A DNA stretch of 50,791 nucleotides from Nitrosomonas sp. (GTDB lineage: Bacteria; Pseudomonadota; Gammaproteobacteria; Burkholderiales; Nitrosomonadaceae). The number at the start of each line of letters is the position of its first letter. Position 1 is the stretch's first letter. Location of the stretch: assembly GCF_021731985.1 (NCBI RefSeq), contig NZ_JAKFWH010000067.1, positions 1-50,791 of the forward strand. The letters are read 5' to 3'. A program made the translations under genes and the position numbers. Below the pieces are notes generated by a model that was not told the origin of the DNA, did no database searches, and worked only from the letters and a program-made list of their open reading frames with translations. Of the stretch, positions 1-6,919 are shown in pieces.

Positions 1-250
1 TTTAGCCGCTTAATACGGCTAGCCTCTGCACCGGTGGGCCTCAACGCCGGGTCTGGCAACAGACAGCAGAGTCACTAACGAGGATCGCGTTCTGTAGGGT
101 CACTTTGCAGAACGCTAAACGCAAGGTGACTCGCTTGTCATTAGCCCGCCAGTTGGCGAATGCCAGGTTAAATTAAATAACATGGCTAAGTATGTAGAAC
201 TGTCTGTAGAGGGCTTGCGGACGCGGGTTCGATTCCCGCCGTCTCCACCA
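1..250 (+). ncRNA. ssrA: tmRNA (ssrA), 3' part
   Basis: This is the 3' portion of transfer-messenger RNA, which rescues stalled ribosomes and tags the nascent peptide. The window opens inside the tag reading frame: bases 2-13 read Leu-Ala-Ala-stop, the usual proteobacterial tag end. Pseudoknot-rich sequence follows. The tRNA-like 3' domain has the T-arm motif GGTTCGATTCCC at 226-237 and an encoded CCA end at 248-250. The 5' part lies outside the window. The gene's 3' end is a classic integration site, and a replication/integration element starts directly behind it. Confidence 0.95.
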
Positions 251-281
251 AAAAACGGTCTAATCCAGACCACTCAAGACC

Positions 282-313
282 AACTAAGACCCATATAAAA
301 CAGGGTCTTAGTT
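282..313 (+). other. hairpin just inside the left end of the ssrA element
   Basis: AACTAAGACCC (282-292) and GGGTCTTAGTT (303-313) form a perfect 11-bp stem with a 10-nt loop, 31 bp beyond the tmRNA CCA end. No U-run follows, so it is not a canonical intrinsic terminator. It could still end ssrA transcripts or bind integrase/excisionase. Confidence 0.5.
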
Positions 314-363
314 CAAGTCTCCCAAATTCCCCATTAGTCCCGGTTGGTCTCCAAAAGCCTCGG

Positions 364-2043
364 TTGTGGCACAAAAATGACACAAAATTGGCACAAGTTG
401 TTTTTGCCGATAACCACACCGCAGCCTATGGAACAGAAAATTGCCGTCGCATGCGGCGCCATATTTTCAGCGAGCTTTCCCCGATTGCGGGAGACTTGGC
501 GTCTCAATACATCAAAACGGCTGAACGTTCCAACTTTGAGCAAGCAAACCATGAACTGCAAGATATTTATAATCAGCTGCGCATTGAAGATCTGAATCTA
601 TGCGCTGATCATGAAGAATTGCTCAATGCCGCCCGGCGTTATACAGAAAAATGTTATCTGGCACGCAACCGCGCAAAATCCCCTTCTGATGCCTATCAGG
701 CCTGTTTGCGCATAGTCGATCACTATCAAGTCAAGCGGCCATCCATCAAAGGCGATAAACTGGAACCGGCACTGAACCGCATGTGCTGTCATCACTGGTG
801 GTTTCGCAGAATCAAGATATTGAGGCTGCGAAAGATTGAAACCATAGCCAGAAATATTGAGTTGGTCAGCCGCTTGCGTGGCACGTATGCCAGCGATTTC
901 ACGATTCATGCTAAGCGCAAACAAAAGGAAAGAAATCGTCTGTATCTAGCCACGAATTTTGTAAGTAACCAAAACGGCGATATTTTTTCCCTGCAAAACC
1001 TAGCCGATCGTTCGGTATCCAATCCAGCAATTCGCCGTGCTGAATTGATGACCCGTATCAGAGGTTTTGAAATGGTGGCCGATCATCTGGGTCATATGGG
1101 AGAATTCTATACTGTCACCACCCCTTCGCGCATGCATGCCTGTTTGCATCATGGCGTAACCAATCCACGTTATGACGGCACCAGCGTTTTACAAGCACAC
1201 GAATACCTCACCCATATATGGTCATTGATCCGCGCTGAATTGCATCGTCAGGGTATTCAACCCTATGGCTTTCGTGTAGTCGAACCGCATCACGACGGCA
1301 CCCCGCATTGGCACTTACTATTATTCATGCCGGAAAAACACCGCGAAGCTGTGAGAAAAGTCATGCGTCATTACGCCCTTCTCGATAATGGCAACGAACC
1401 AGGAGCGCAAGAACGCCGTTTCAAAGCAGAGCCGATTGATCCAGCGAAAGGCACGGCAGTGGGTTACATTGCAAAGTACATCTCCAAGAATATCGACGGC
1501 TTTGCACTCGATCAGGATTTGTATGGCAATGATGCTGCAAAAGCAGCCGAGCGCATTACCGCATGGGCGAATACCTGGGGCATTCGTCAGTTTCAGCAAA
1601 TCGGCGGCCCGAGTGTGACCGTATGGCGTCAATTAAGAAAACTCGACAAATCCGACGATCCGGAGCTTGAATCCATCCGGCAATCGGCAACTGCCAGCGA
1701 TTGGGCAGCTTTCATGCTGGCTATGGGAAACCCTGAAGCTGCGCATCGTTCCCATGTTATCAAACCATTCTACGATGAGAGCAAGCGATTAAATCCAATT
1801 AATGGTGAAGTATATTCCCCTGCAACCGGACGTTATGGCGATTCTGCTCCATTGCGCGTATCCGGAATACTTTGGAAAGGATCGAGTTATAGCACACGCA
1901 AACATGTTTGGATGCTTTTCAAAGTCGACAGCGAGGACGTGACATTAAGGAGCGAGGCGCAAGCCGAGCGCACGCAATGTCACGCCGGAGCTGTTTCTCT
2001 TGGACTTGTATCAATAACTGTACCAACCCCATTTCATCATTAG
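364..2043 (+). CDS. replication endonuclease, P2 gpA type (HUH nuclease)
   Basis: Likely initiates rolling-circle replication by nicking the origin and forming a 5'-phosphotyrosine link. The HUH metal-binding motif is seen as HHDGTPHWHLLLF around residues 305-317. The paired catalytic tyrosines are in YIAKYISKN around residues 367-375, as in the Phage_GPA family. At 559 residues it is shorter than P2 gpA (about 760). The start is uncertain: 364 is a TTG, the first in-frame ATG is at 451, and the frame stays open upstream into ssrA, so the original N-terminus may have been changed by integration. It is the first gene inside the element and gives it self-replication potential. Family assignment is firm; the start is not. 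Confidence 0.82.
   Translation: MWHKNDTKLAQVVFADNHTAAYGTENCRRMRRHIFSELSPIAGDLASQYIKTAERSNFEQANHELQDIYNQLRIEDLNLCADHEELLNAARRYTEKCYLARNRAKSPSDAYQACLRIVDHYQVKRPSIKGDKLEPALNRMCCHHWWFRRIKILRLRKIETIARNIELVSRLRGTYASDFTIHAKRKQKERNRLYLATNFVSNQNGDIFSLQNLADRSVSNPAIRRAELMTRIRGFEMVADHLGHMGEFYTVTTPSRMHACLHHGVTNPRYDGTSVLQAHEYLTHIWSLIRAELHRQGIQPYGFRVVEPHHDGTPHWHLLLFMPEKHREAVRKVMRHYALLDNGNEPGAQERRFKAEPIDPAKGTAVGYIAKYISKNIDGFALDQDLYGNDAAKAAERITAWANTWGIRQFQQIGGPSVTVWRQLRKLDKSDDPELESIRQSATASDWAAFMLAMGNPEAAHRSHVIKPFYDESKRLNPINGEVYSPATGRYGDSAPLRVSGILWKGSSYSTRKHVWMLFKVDSEDVTLRSEAQAERTQCHAGAVSLGLVSITVPTPFHH
368..400 (+). repeat. three tandem 11-bp repeats, candidate integrase arm sites (left)
   Basis: GGCACAAAAAT, GACACAAAATT and GGCACAAGTTG follow each other with exactly 11-bp spacing. 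A further copy, GACACAAAAAT, occurs at 6701-6711 close to the proposed right end. Helical-turn spacing and presence at both ends of an integrase-encoding element fit arm-type integrase sites; this is inference. Confidence 0.5.
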
Positions 2044-2053
2044 AAAGTTCATC

Positions 2054-2323
2054 ATGAAAACACAACTCAACACTAAAAAAATTAAAAATATAAATATTAT
2101 GAATACATTTAATCTTGAAGAAGCAGTTTCGTTGATCTACCGGCTCGCAGTTCTGAAACAGGATGCCCCTGAACCCGGAAAAAAATACAGCATCACACAA
2201 ATCGGCCACATTTGCGGCGTATTGACGCTCAACGATCAAATTGAGATTGTCATCAAGTTTCATGATGAGATGCGGCAATTCACGAAAGAGGAATTTCAAA
2301 ACCAAGTAACTATTTTGGATTGA
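2054..2323 (+). CDS. hypothetical protein (89 aa)
   Basis: A small soluble-looking protein encoded 10 bp after the replication endonuclease in the same direction. No signal peptide, membrane segment or known motif is visible. The N-terminal 15 residues are Lys/Asn-rich, so the internal ATG at 2099 (MNTFNLEEAV) is an alternative start. The middle contains a possible short helix-turn-helix-like stretch (SITQIGHICGVLTLND), too weak to call. Position suggests a role in copy control or replication of the element; function unknown. Confidence 0.5.
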   Translation: MKTQLNTKKIKNINIMNTFNLEEAVSLIYRLAVLKQDAPEPGKKYSITQIGHICGVLTLNDQIEIVIKFHDEMRQFTKEEFQNQVTILD

Positions 2324-2403
2324 CAGGACATTTATACTATTTACTGTGAAAATAAATAGCGTACTATAAGAATCACTATCTACTCTCATAGTCACTATTT
2401 ATT

Positions 2404-2823
2404 ATGGAAACCAATCAAAGAAAACTGTTTGATCTAAACCTCAGCGAGGAACAAGAGCAAATTATTTTAAAGAACATCAAAGAATTCCGGGGTGTTGGCA
2501 CAACATTGGAAAGCGCATTAGGTGCTTTGATTATGGGGCAATACTTCGGCTGGCGCGTTCTCAAAATTCTTCACAATCCCTTGACCTATCGCCGCTATGA
2601 AAAAATCCTAGGCCTTAATTTTCAAGATGTCTGCCCGGAAACAACGGGATACAGCGAAACCAAAAGCGTGGGTTATGCCATCACGCAAAAAATCGGTAGT
2701 TTCTGGGCAGTAGTAATGGGCAAACGAAAAGTGGAGGATAAAGGCTTAATCGAGAACCAAGGAGAAGTGGAAAAGCACGTAACCAAGCATATTGCCGATA
2801 ATGCTGAGGGAGAGAAAAAATGA
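2404..2823 (+). CDS. hypothetical protein (139 aa)
   Basis: I do not recognise a family. The protein has a Glu/Gln-rich N-terminus (LSEEQEQIILKNIKEF), a Gly-containing central part with YFGWRVLKILHN, and a charged C-terminal tail. There is no clear signal peptide; residues 37-52 are mildly hydrophobic. Its stop overlaps the next start as ATGA (2820-2823), so it is translationally coupled to the excisionase-like gene and integrase. Upstream, 2330-2400 is AT-rich with short repeats of CACTAT and is the likely promoter region. Function unknown. Confidence 0.6.
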   Translation: METNQRKLFDLNLSEEQEQIILKNIKEFRGVGTTLESALGALIMGQYFGWRVLKILHNPLTYRRYEKILGLNFQDVCPETTGYSETKSVGYAITQKIGSFWAVVMGKRKVEDKGLIENQGEVEKHVTKHIADNAEGEKK

Positions 2824-3014
2824 ACAACTCCGAACGATTACTGGTAACTGTCAAGAAATGCGCTGAACTAACCGGCTTAACTGAAAATGCTATTCGTCAG
2901 TACAAAAAGAAAGGACACTGGATTTTCGGAATTCATTGGTTCAAATCTGAGAATGGCAGAATTTTCATATGCATGAAGGCTGCAAATCTATGGATGCAAG
3001 GCAAAGAGGCATAA
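2820..3014 (+). CDS. excisionase-like small DNA-binding protein
   Basis: 64 residues with a winged-helix/MerR-like N-terminus: TVKKCAELTGLTENAIRQYKK reads as a helix-turn-helix, followed by a short wing and FICMKAANLWMQG. This resembles excisionase/AlpA-type directionality factors. It lies directly before the integrase, overlaps the upstream gene by 4 bp (ATGA) and overlaps the probable integrase start at 2990 by 25 bp. That is the layout of a coupled xis-int pair. Assignment is from motif and position. Confidence 0.65.
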   Translation: MNNSERLLVTVKKCAELTGLTENAIRQYKKKGHWIFGIHWFKSENGRIFICMKAANLWMQGKEA

Positions 3015-4075
3015 CGATCCGCGGCAATAGCGCCCAGATATCGTTCACTTATCAAGGTGTACGCTGCCGCGAGTCAATACCCATACCGCCAACCAAAACC
3101 GCACAAAAGGAACTGGCGCTTAAGCTGCAATCCATCAAATACGAAATCAAGACCGGCACTTTCGATTACAACCGGCATTTTCCGTACAGCAAGAAAGCAA
3201 AGGAATTCAGGAAAAACCGCCCTGATCTCTATACGATCAAAGAAGCCCTTATAGGCTGGCTGCAACGTAACCAAGCAAAACTTCAACTAAGCACACTGCA
3301 AGACTATAACAGCGCCATCTATCACCATTTGATTCCAACCTTTGGCAATCTCACTATTTCCGAATTGACTGCCAGCAAAATAAAGGAATGGTTATCAGAA
3401 CTCCCCTGCTCCAACAAACGAAAAAGCAACATTCTGACCCCACTTCGTCAAATGTTTGAAGAGCTATACCTTGATGAAATTATCGACAAGAACCCGCTAA
3501 CCCGAGTCAAGAACCTCCCCAACAAAACCCGTGAACCTGAACCCTTCACTCAAGAAGAAATCAACAAAATTTTAAACGAACTGACAGGCCAGGAAAAAAA
3601 CCTAATTCAATTTGCATTCTATTCAGGATTGAGAACTTCCGAACTCATCGCTTTACGCTGGCAAGATATTGAGTTTGACGAAAACCGAATATTTATAAAA
3701 CAAGCCCATGTACGCGGTCAACTGAAAGACACTAAAACAAAATCCGGAAAACGAGAAGTTACGCTTCAACCGTATGCCAAAGAAGCGTTGCTCAATCAGC
3801 AAGCCTTTACAGGAAAACAAAACGAAACAGTATTCCATAATCCACACACCAGCCAACCGTGGAGAAACGATCAACCGATCCGCAAGAATGTTTGGATTCC
3901 AGCACTGAGAAAAGCAGGCATCAAATACCGCAACCCATATCAAACACGTCACACCTTCGCTTCAACCCTACTTTCAAAAGGTGAAAAACCCCTCTGGGTT
4001 GCCCAACAAATGGGACACAAAGATTGGGGAATGATCATCAAAGTTTATGGCCGGTGGATTCCTCAATCAAAATAG
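2990..4075 (+). CDS. tyrosine recombinase/integrase
   Basis: Site-specific recombinase expected to integrate the element at ssrA. An N-terminal arm-type DNA-binding domain (about residues 1-75) is followed by a SAM-like core-binding domain and a C-terminal catalytic domain. Catalytic residues visible are Arg in SGLRTSELIALRW (about 214), Lys in the following beta-hairpin (DTKTKSGKRE), the H-x-x-R box as TRHTFAS (about 320), the second His in QQMGHKDW, and the nucleophile Tyr in KVYGRW (about 353). The frame is open from an ATG at 2969, but 2990 gives the usual N-terminus (MDARQRGITIRG). Length is normal for the family. Confidence 0.88.
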   Translation: MDARQRGITIRGNSAQISFTYQGVRCRESIPIPPTKTAQKELALKLQSIKYEIKTGTFDYNRHFPYSKKAKEFRKNRPDLYTIKEALIGWLQRNQAKLQLSTLQDYNSAIYHHLIPTFGNLTISELTASKIKEWLSELPCSNKRKSNILTPLRQMFEELYLDEIIDKNPLTRVKNLPNKTREPEPFTQEEINKILNELTGQEKNLIQFAFYSGLRTSELIALRWQDIEFDENRIFIKQAHVRGQLKDTKTKSGKREVTLQPYAKEALLNQQAFTGKQNETVFHNPHTSQPWRNDQPIRKNVWIPALRKAGIKYRNPYQTRHTFASTLLSKGEKPLWVAQQMGHKDWGMIIKVYGRWIPQSK

Positions 4076-4082
4076 TTGCCAA

Positions 4083-4099
4083 AGTCCCATGATGGGACT
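4083..4099 (+). promoter_or_regulatory. palindrome, probable higBA operator
   Basis: AGTCCCAT and ATGGGACT are perfect 8-bp inverted arms around a single central G, ending 13 bp before the higB ATG. Position and symmetry fit the site bound by the HigA antitoxin (or HigBA complex) for autorepression. Confidence 0.6.
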
Positions 4100-4111
4100 A
4101 TTATTTCATCT

Positions 4112-4414
4112 ATGAGAATTATCGCTCTGTCGACCTTGAAAGCATTCTGGGAAAATGAACCATCTTACGCCGATGCTACTCAGCCCCTCCTTGCTTGGTA
4201 CAGGCATGCATTAAAAGCAAACTGGACAACACCTGCAGAGGTAAAAGCGGATTTTAAAAATGCCAGTATTCTCAAAGACGGTAGAGCAGTATTCAATATT
4301 GCCGGGAATAAATACCGACTTGTAGTATGGATTAACTATGCTTATAGCGTAGTGTATATCCGCTTTATAGGCACCCATGCCCAGTATGATCAAATTGATG
4401 TGCAAACTATTTAA
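4112..4414 (+). CDS. higB: HigB-type mRNA interferase toxin
   Basis: 100-residue toxin of the HigB (RelE superfamily) type, expected to cleave mRNA on the ribosome. Visible family traits are the N-terminal ALSTLKAFWENEP block, the central WYRHALKANWTTPAEVKADF, the FNIAGNKYRLVVWINY core strand and the C-terminal FIGTHAQYDQID. The frame is open from a TTG at 4076, but that would place coding sequence over the palindrome; ATG 4112 matches the family length. It is followed 18 bp later by higA in toxin-first order, typical of higBA. It probably stabilises the integrated element. Confidence 0.85.
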   Translation: MRIIALSTLKAFWENEPSYADATQPLLAWYRHALKANWTTPAEVKADFKNASILKDGRAVFNIAGNKYRLVVWINYAYSVVYIRFIGTHAQYDQIDVQTI

Positions 4415-4432
4415 CATCAGAGGTAATTAACT

Positions 4433-4807
4433 ATGAACATCAAACCCATTCGAACTGATACTGATTATCTCGCGGCATTAAAGGAAGTTGAATCACTGAT
4501 GATGGCTGAACCCAACACGCCGGAAGGTGAAAAACTGGATGTTCTGGTGACACTGATTGAAGCTTTTGAGCGCAAACAATTTCCTCTAGACCTACCGGAT
4601 CCCGTTGAAGCCATCAAATTTGAAATGGAGCAAAAAGGATTAACGGTAAAAGACCTGGAACCAATGATTGGAAAAAGTAACCGTGTATACGAAGTATTAA
4701 ACCGAAAACGTTCTCTGACACTCAAAATGATCTGGAAACTTCACCAAGAGCTTGGTATTCCTGCTGAATCTCTGATAAAACAACCCGCTCAAGCACATAA
4801 TGCTTAA
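4433..4807 (+). CDS. higA: HigA-type antitoxin with helix-turn-helix
   Basis: 124 residues, antitoxin partner of the upstream HigB. The N-terminal half (IRTDTDYLAALKEVESLM, then KLDVLVTLIEAFE) is the acidic helical part typical of this HigA subfamily. The C-terminal part contains an Xre-like helix-turn-helix (LTVKDLEPMIGKSNRVYEVLNRKR). It neutralises the toxin and probably represses the operon through the palindrome upstream of higB. No terminator with a U-run is seen; a hairpin lies at 4874-4893. Confidence 0.87.
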   Translation: MNIKPIRTDTDYLAALKEVESLMMAEPNTPEGEKLDVLVTLIEAFERKQFPLDLPDPVEAIKFEMEQKGLTVKDLEPMIGKSNRVYEVLNRKRSLTLKMIWKLHQELGIPAESLIKQPAQAHNA

Positions 4808-4873
4808 AGAACGCCCACTCATCAATGATATAGGGTGTCAATAAGCAAAACGCATACACCAAGACTACCAACC

Positions 4874-4893
4874 GGCGCAATAATAATTGCGCC
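4874..4893. terminator. hairpin between convergent genes
   Basis: GGCGCAAT / AATA loop / ATTGCGCC is a perfect 8-bp stem in the gap between higA (+) and the PIN gene (-), whose stop is at 4901. There is no U-run on either strand, so termination activity is only suggested by position. Confidence 0.4.
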
Positions 4894-4900
4894 CTACTGG

Positions 4901-6031
4901 CTAATCATCGCTCCAATCTGGTTCAACATCTCCGAAGTCGACATTTTCTATTGTTTCCAATATCTCGATGTCATCAACTTCTATGCTTTCTAACCCCTTG
5001 GTGAAATCACCCGAAAGCGTCACAAGAATCTCAGTTTGGTATTCCTCTTCTTGTGTCAACGAGTTATCGCCAATACTGACATAATCCTTGTCTACAGGAT
5101 CGCGCACAGAGAGGTTAAAAGTACAGTGAACATCACAGATGACACTGGCTATGAGTTGAAGTACGAGGCTATCTGCATCAATCCGAATGACGTTAATTTC
5201 GGGTACACCTGGTGACTCTTCAATAAACTCATGTTTTTTATAGGTGGCATAGATATCATCTTCTTCGAAATAGTAGGCAGAGCTGGCTTCAACATAAATA
5301 TCTAAACCATCCAAGCTGTTTTCAATAGCAGATACCACGGCATTGAGTATACTGTTGGATTTCCCTTGTGTTACAGCCAAAGATAGTTCTGCAATAATGT
5401 TCCGCGCAGCGTTATGCGGCTGGAAATGCGAAATGGCGTCTCCAAGATTTTCAACTACATCTATGTAATCTGATGTCTCGGCAAATTTTCTCCAGCCAAT
5501 GTCTGCGGAAACTGCAAGTACCTTCGTGGAATTTTCTTTTGCCCACGCTTCAATCGATAGCAAAGCCAAGGCATCTGGGAATTCATATTTCTTTTCACCA
5601 GCCGTATCAAATGGTGATTTTGCTTGAAAATACAAATGGATTAGCGTGGCAACATTTGCGTATTTTTCAGCAGAAACGGTTTCAGCACCTGTATTGGCAT
5701 AAAATGCAGTAAGGCGATTTCTTGCAATTTCTGCATCGTCGCCAAGACCGAAGAGAAGTGCGCGGGCATTGTCGTTCTGTGTCTGATCAGAAAGCTGCTG
5801 CGCTAATGACGCGCGTAATCCTTGGGTAACCTTATCACGTGCCTCTTTAGTTTTTTTGGTCAGATGAGCCAACAATTCATGATATATAACATCGGCAAAT
5901 ACTAGCTTTACCGGACTGCCAGAGAATTGGTCTAGTTGCTTGAATAGTCCTTTCTCTAAAGTTATGCCGTGATTATCGAAAATGCACGTATCTATTGTTA
6001 GCGCTCCGTAGTCAAGATCGATTGCTGACAT
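4901..6031 (-). CDS. PIN-domain protein, DUF4935-like (376 aa)
   Basis: N-terminal PIN-like nuclease domain. LTIDTCIFDN supplies the first acidic residue (Asp14), a Glu follows in VIYHELLAHL (about 52), and further acidic residues lie in FPDALALL (about 152) and VSADIGW (about 174). This spacing matches metal-dependent PIN RNases. The C-terminal 170 residues form an acidic extension (many Glu/Asp near the end) of unknown role. A good ribosome site (GGGAG) precedes ATG 6031. A small co-directional gene lies 46 bp downstream of... its start, that is upstream in transcription, at 6078-6353. The combination may be a toxin-antitoxin or defence cargo; the PIN call is fairly secure, the role is not. 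Confidence 0.72.
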   Translation of the reverse strand: MSAIDLDYGALTIDTCIFDNHGITLEKGLFKQLDQFSGSPVKLVFADVIYHELLAHLTKKTKEARDKVTQGLRASLAQQLSDQTQNDNARALLFGLGDDAEIARNRLTAFYANTGAETVSAEKYANVATLIHLYFQAKSPFDTAGEKKYEFPDALALLSIEAWAKENSTKVLAVSADIGWRKFAETSDYIDVVENLGDAISHFQPHNAARNIIAELSLAVTQGKSNSILNAVVSAIENSLDGLDIYVEASSAYYFEEDDIYATYKKHEFIEESPGVPEINVIRIDADSLVLQLIASVICDVHCTFNLSVRDPVDKDYVSIGDNSLTQEEEYQTEILVTLSGDFTKGLESIEVDDIEILETIENVDFGDVEPDWSDD

Positions 6032-6077
6032 GGGTTCTCCCTTTTGCGCATAACGTTATATATGAGACAAGAATGTT

Positions 6078-6353
6078 TTAAACCCAATGTTTTATAGAAA
6101 TTAGTTTGACTTTCCACGGCTCAATTAGTGCTTGTGCCATAACTTCGTTAATAGCTTGTGTTTCCGCAGTGTCTTCCGGAAAGAAATCATATAGTGGATT
6201 CTCTAATTTTATTTCTAGATTGTTATCCTCCCACTTGCCTTTTCGTGTAAGGGGAACGACCGACACGACAATCTGTTTCTCAAAAGTGGGATGCGGGGAA
6301 ACATAGGCAAGTGCAATTTTTTCGCCTTGAAACTCGATGCTGTAACGATTCAT
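6078..6353 (-). CDS. small hypothetical protein before the PIN gene
   Basis: 91 residues from ATG 6353; an AGGAGG ribosome site just upstream favours this ATG over the adjacent one at 6356. The sequence is beta-rich at the N-terminus (YSIEFQGEKIALAYVSPHP), with an acidic middle and a C-terminal WKVKLISIKHWV. No known family is recognised. It is transcribed together with the PIN gene (46-bp gap), so it may be the partner of a two-gene module. Function unknown. Confidence 0.6.
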   Translation of the reverse strand: MNRYSIEFQGEKIALAYVSPHPTFEKQIVVSVVPLTRKGKWEDNNLEIKLENPLYDFFPEDTAETQAINEVMAQALIEPWKVKLISIKHWV

Positions 6354-6379
6354 CATTCCTCCTCTTTTAAATTGCACCT

Positions 6380-6757
6380 AACGTAACATATACGATAAAA
6401 AATGTCTCATATCCTGAGAGAGAATGTCGTATGACATCGTTAAAAGCCCCACTCCTTTTTATATAATTAACACAGAATAAAAAATTCTGAATACAAAATA
6501 TAAATACACCAATTAGATTTCTCCGTTTAAATAAAACGGGAAGTTTCAAATATAACGACAAGCTAATAGAAATTTATGCTTTTACCATGAATAAACATGT
6601 GATTGTATGTGACAGAACTCTTGATAGCCTCAGTAAATGAGTTTAGACTTAAATCACATGCATCATTTGTCTTTCTTAAATCTATGAAATACTTTGAAAT
6701 GACACAAAAATAACAGAGGTTGATACTAAATGACTGATTCATTACAAAGAGACCAAG
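6380..6757. other. AT-rich gene-poor end of the ssrA element
   Basis: No convincing gene is seen here on either strand; open frames are short, low-complexity and unsupported by ribosome sites. The stretch contains the arm-like 11-mer at 6701-6711 and leads into the putative right attachment core. Confidence 0.5.
6701..6711 (+). repeat. candidate integrase arm site (right)
   Basis: GACACAAAAAT, a composite of the first two of the three 11-bp repeats at 368-400, located 46 bp before the proposed right core. A single copy in AT-rich DNA could be chance. Confidence 0.35.
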
Positions 6758-6769
6758 GTTCGATTCCCT
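6758..6769 (+). other. putative right attachment core (attR) of the ssrA element
   Basis: GGTTCGATTCCC repeats exactly the ssrA T-arm at 226-237. After integration the displaced original ssrA 3' end would lie to the right; that sequence does not match gccgtctccacca well, so it would have drifted. The motif is also a general tRNA T-arm consensus, hence moderate confidence. Confidence 0.4.
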
Positions 6770-6861
6770 GATCATCTGTTCGTCTTACCCACATTCGCAA
6801 CGTCTCCGCTGTACAACCAATCTTTGATGCGATCGATTTGATCCGCCGACCATTGCGATTC

Positions 6862-6916
6862 AGATTCCTCACTGCGTTCGGAATGACAAATACGGGTTAT
6901 TCAGGATTTCCCTAAA
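6862..6916 (-). repeat. REP-like dispersed repeat, copy A
   Basis: Reading the minus strand: AGGGAAATCC, then GAATAACCC, then GTCATTCCGAACGCAGTGAG and GAATCT. The same order occurs at 44989-45083, and related copies occur at 41476-41563 and 49938-50003. This copy has only the left arm of the hairpin. Confidence 0.7.
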
Positions 6917-6919
6917 AAA

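Larger units (their letters stand above)
238..6769. mobile_element. small integrative element in ssrA with gpA-type replicase, integrase and TA cargo
   Basis: A non-core block sits between ssrA and the dnaB region. It holds an HUH replication endonuclease, an excisionase-like gene, a tyrosine integrase, HigBA and a PIN-domain gene. The left edge is the ssrA 3' end. The proposed right edge is a 12-bp copy of the ssrA T-arm core at 6758-6769, preceded by a copy of an 11-bp motif (6701-6711) also repeated near the left edge. No capsid genes are present, so it is either a phage satellite/plasmid-like element or a prophage remnant. The right boundary is inferred from a short match only. Confidence 0.55.

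Noticed and set aside
3057..3286. Small frames inside the integrase gene
   Set aside because: Alternative-frame shadows of the integrase coding sequence.
6367..6775. Two short minus-strand frames
   Set aside because: AT-rich, no ribosome sites, one runs through the proposed attachment core; no family resemblance.
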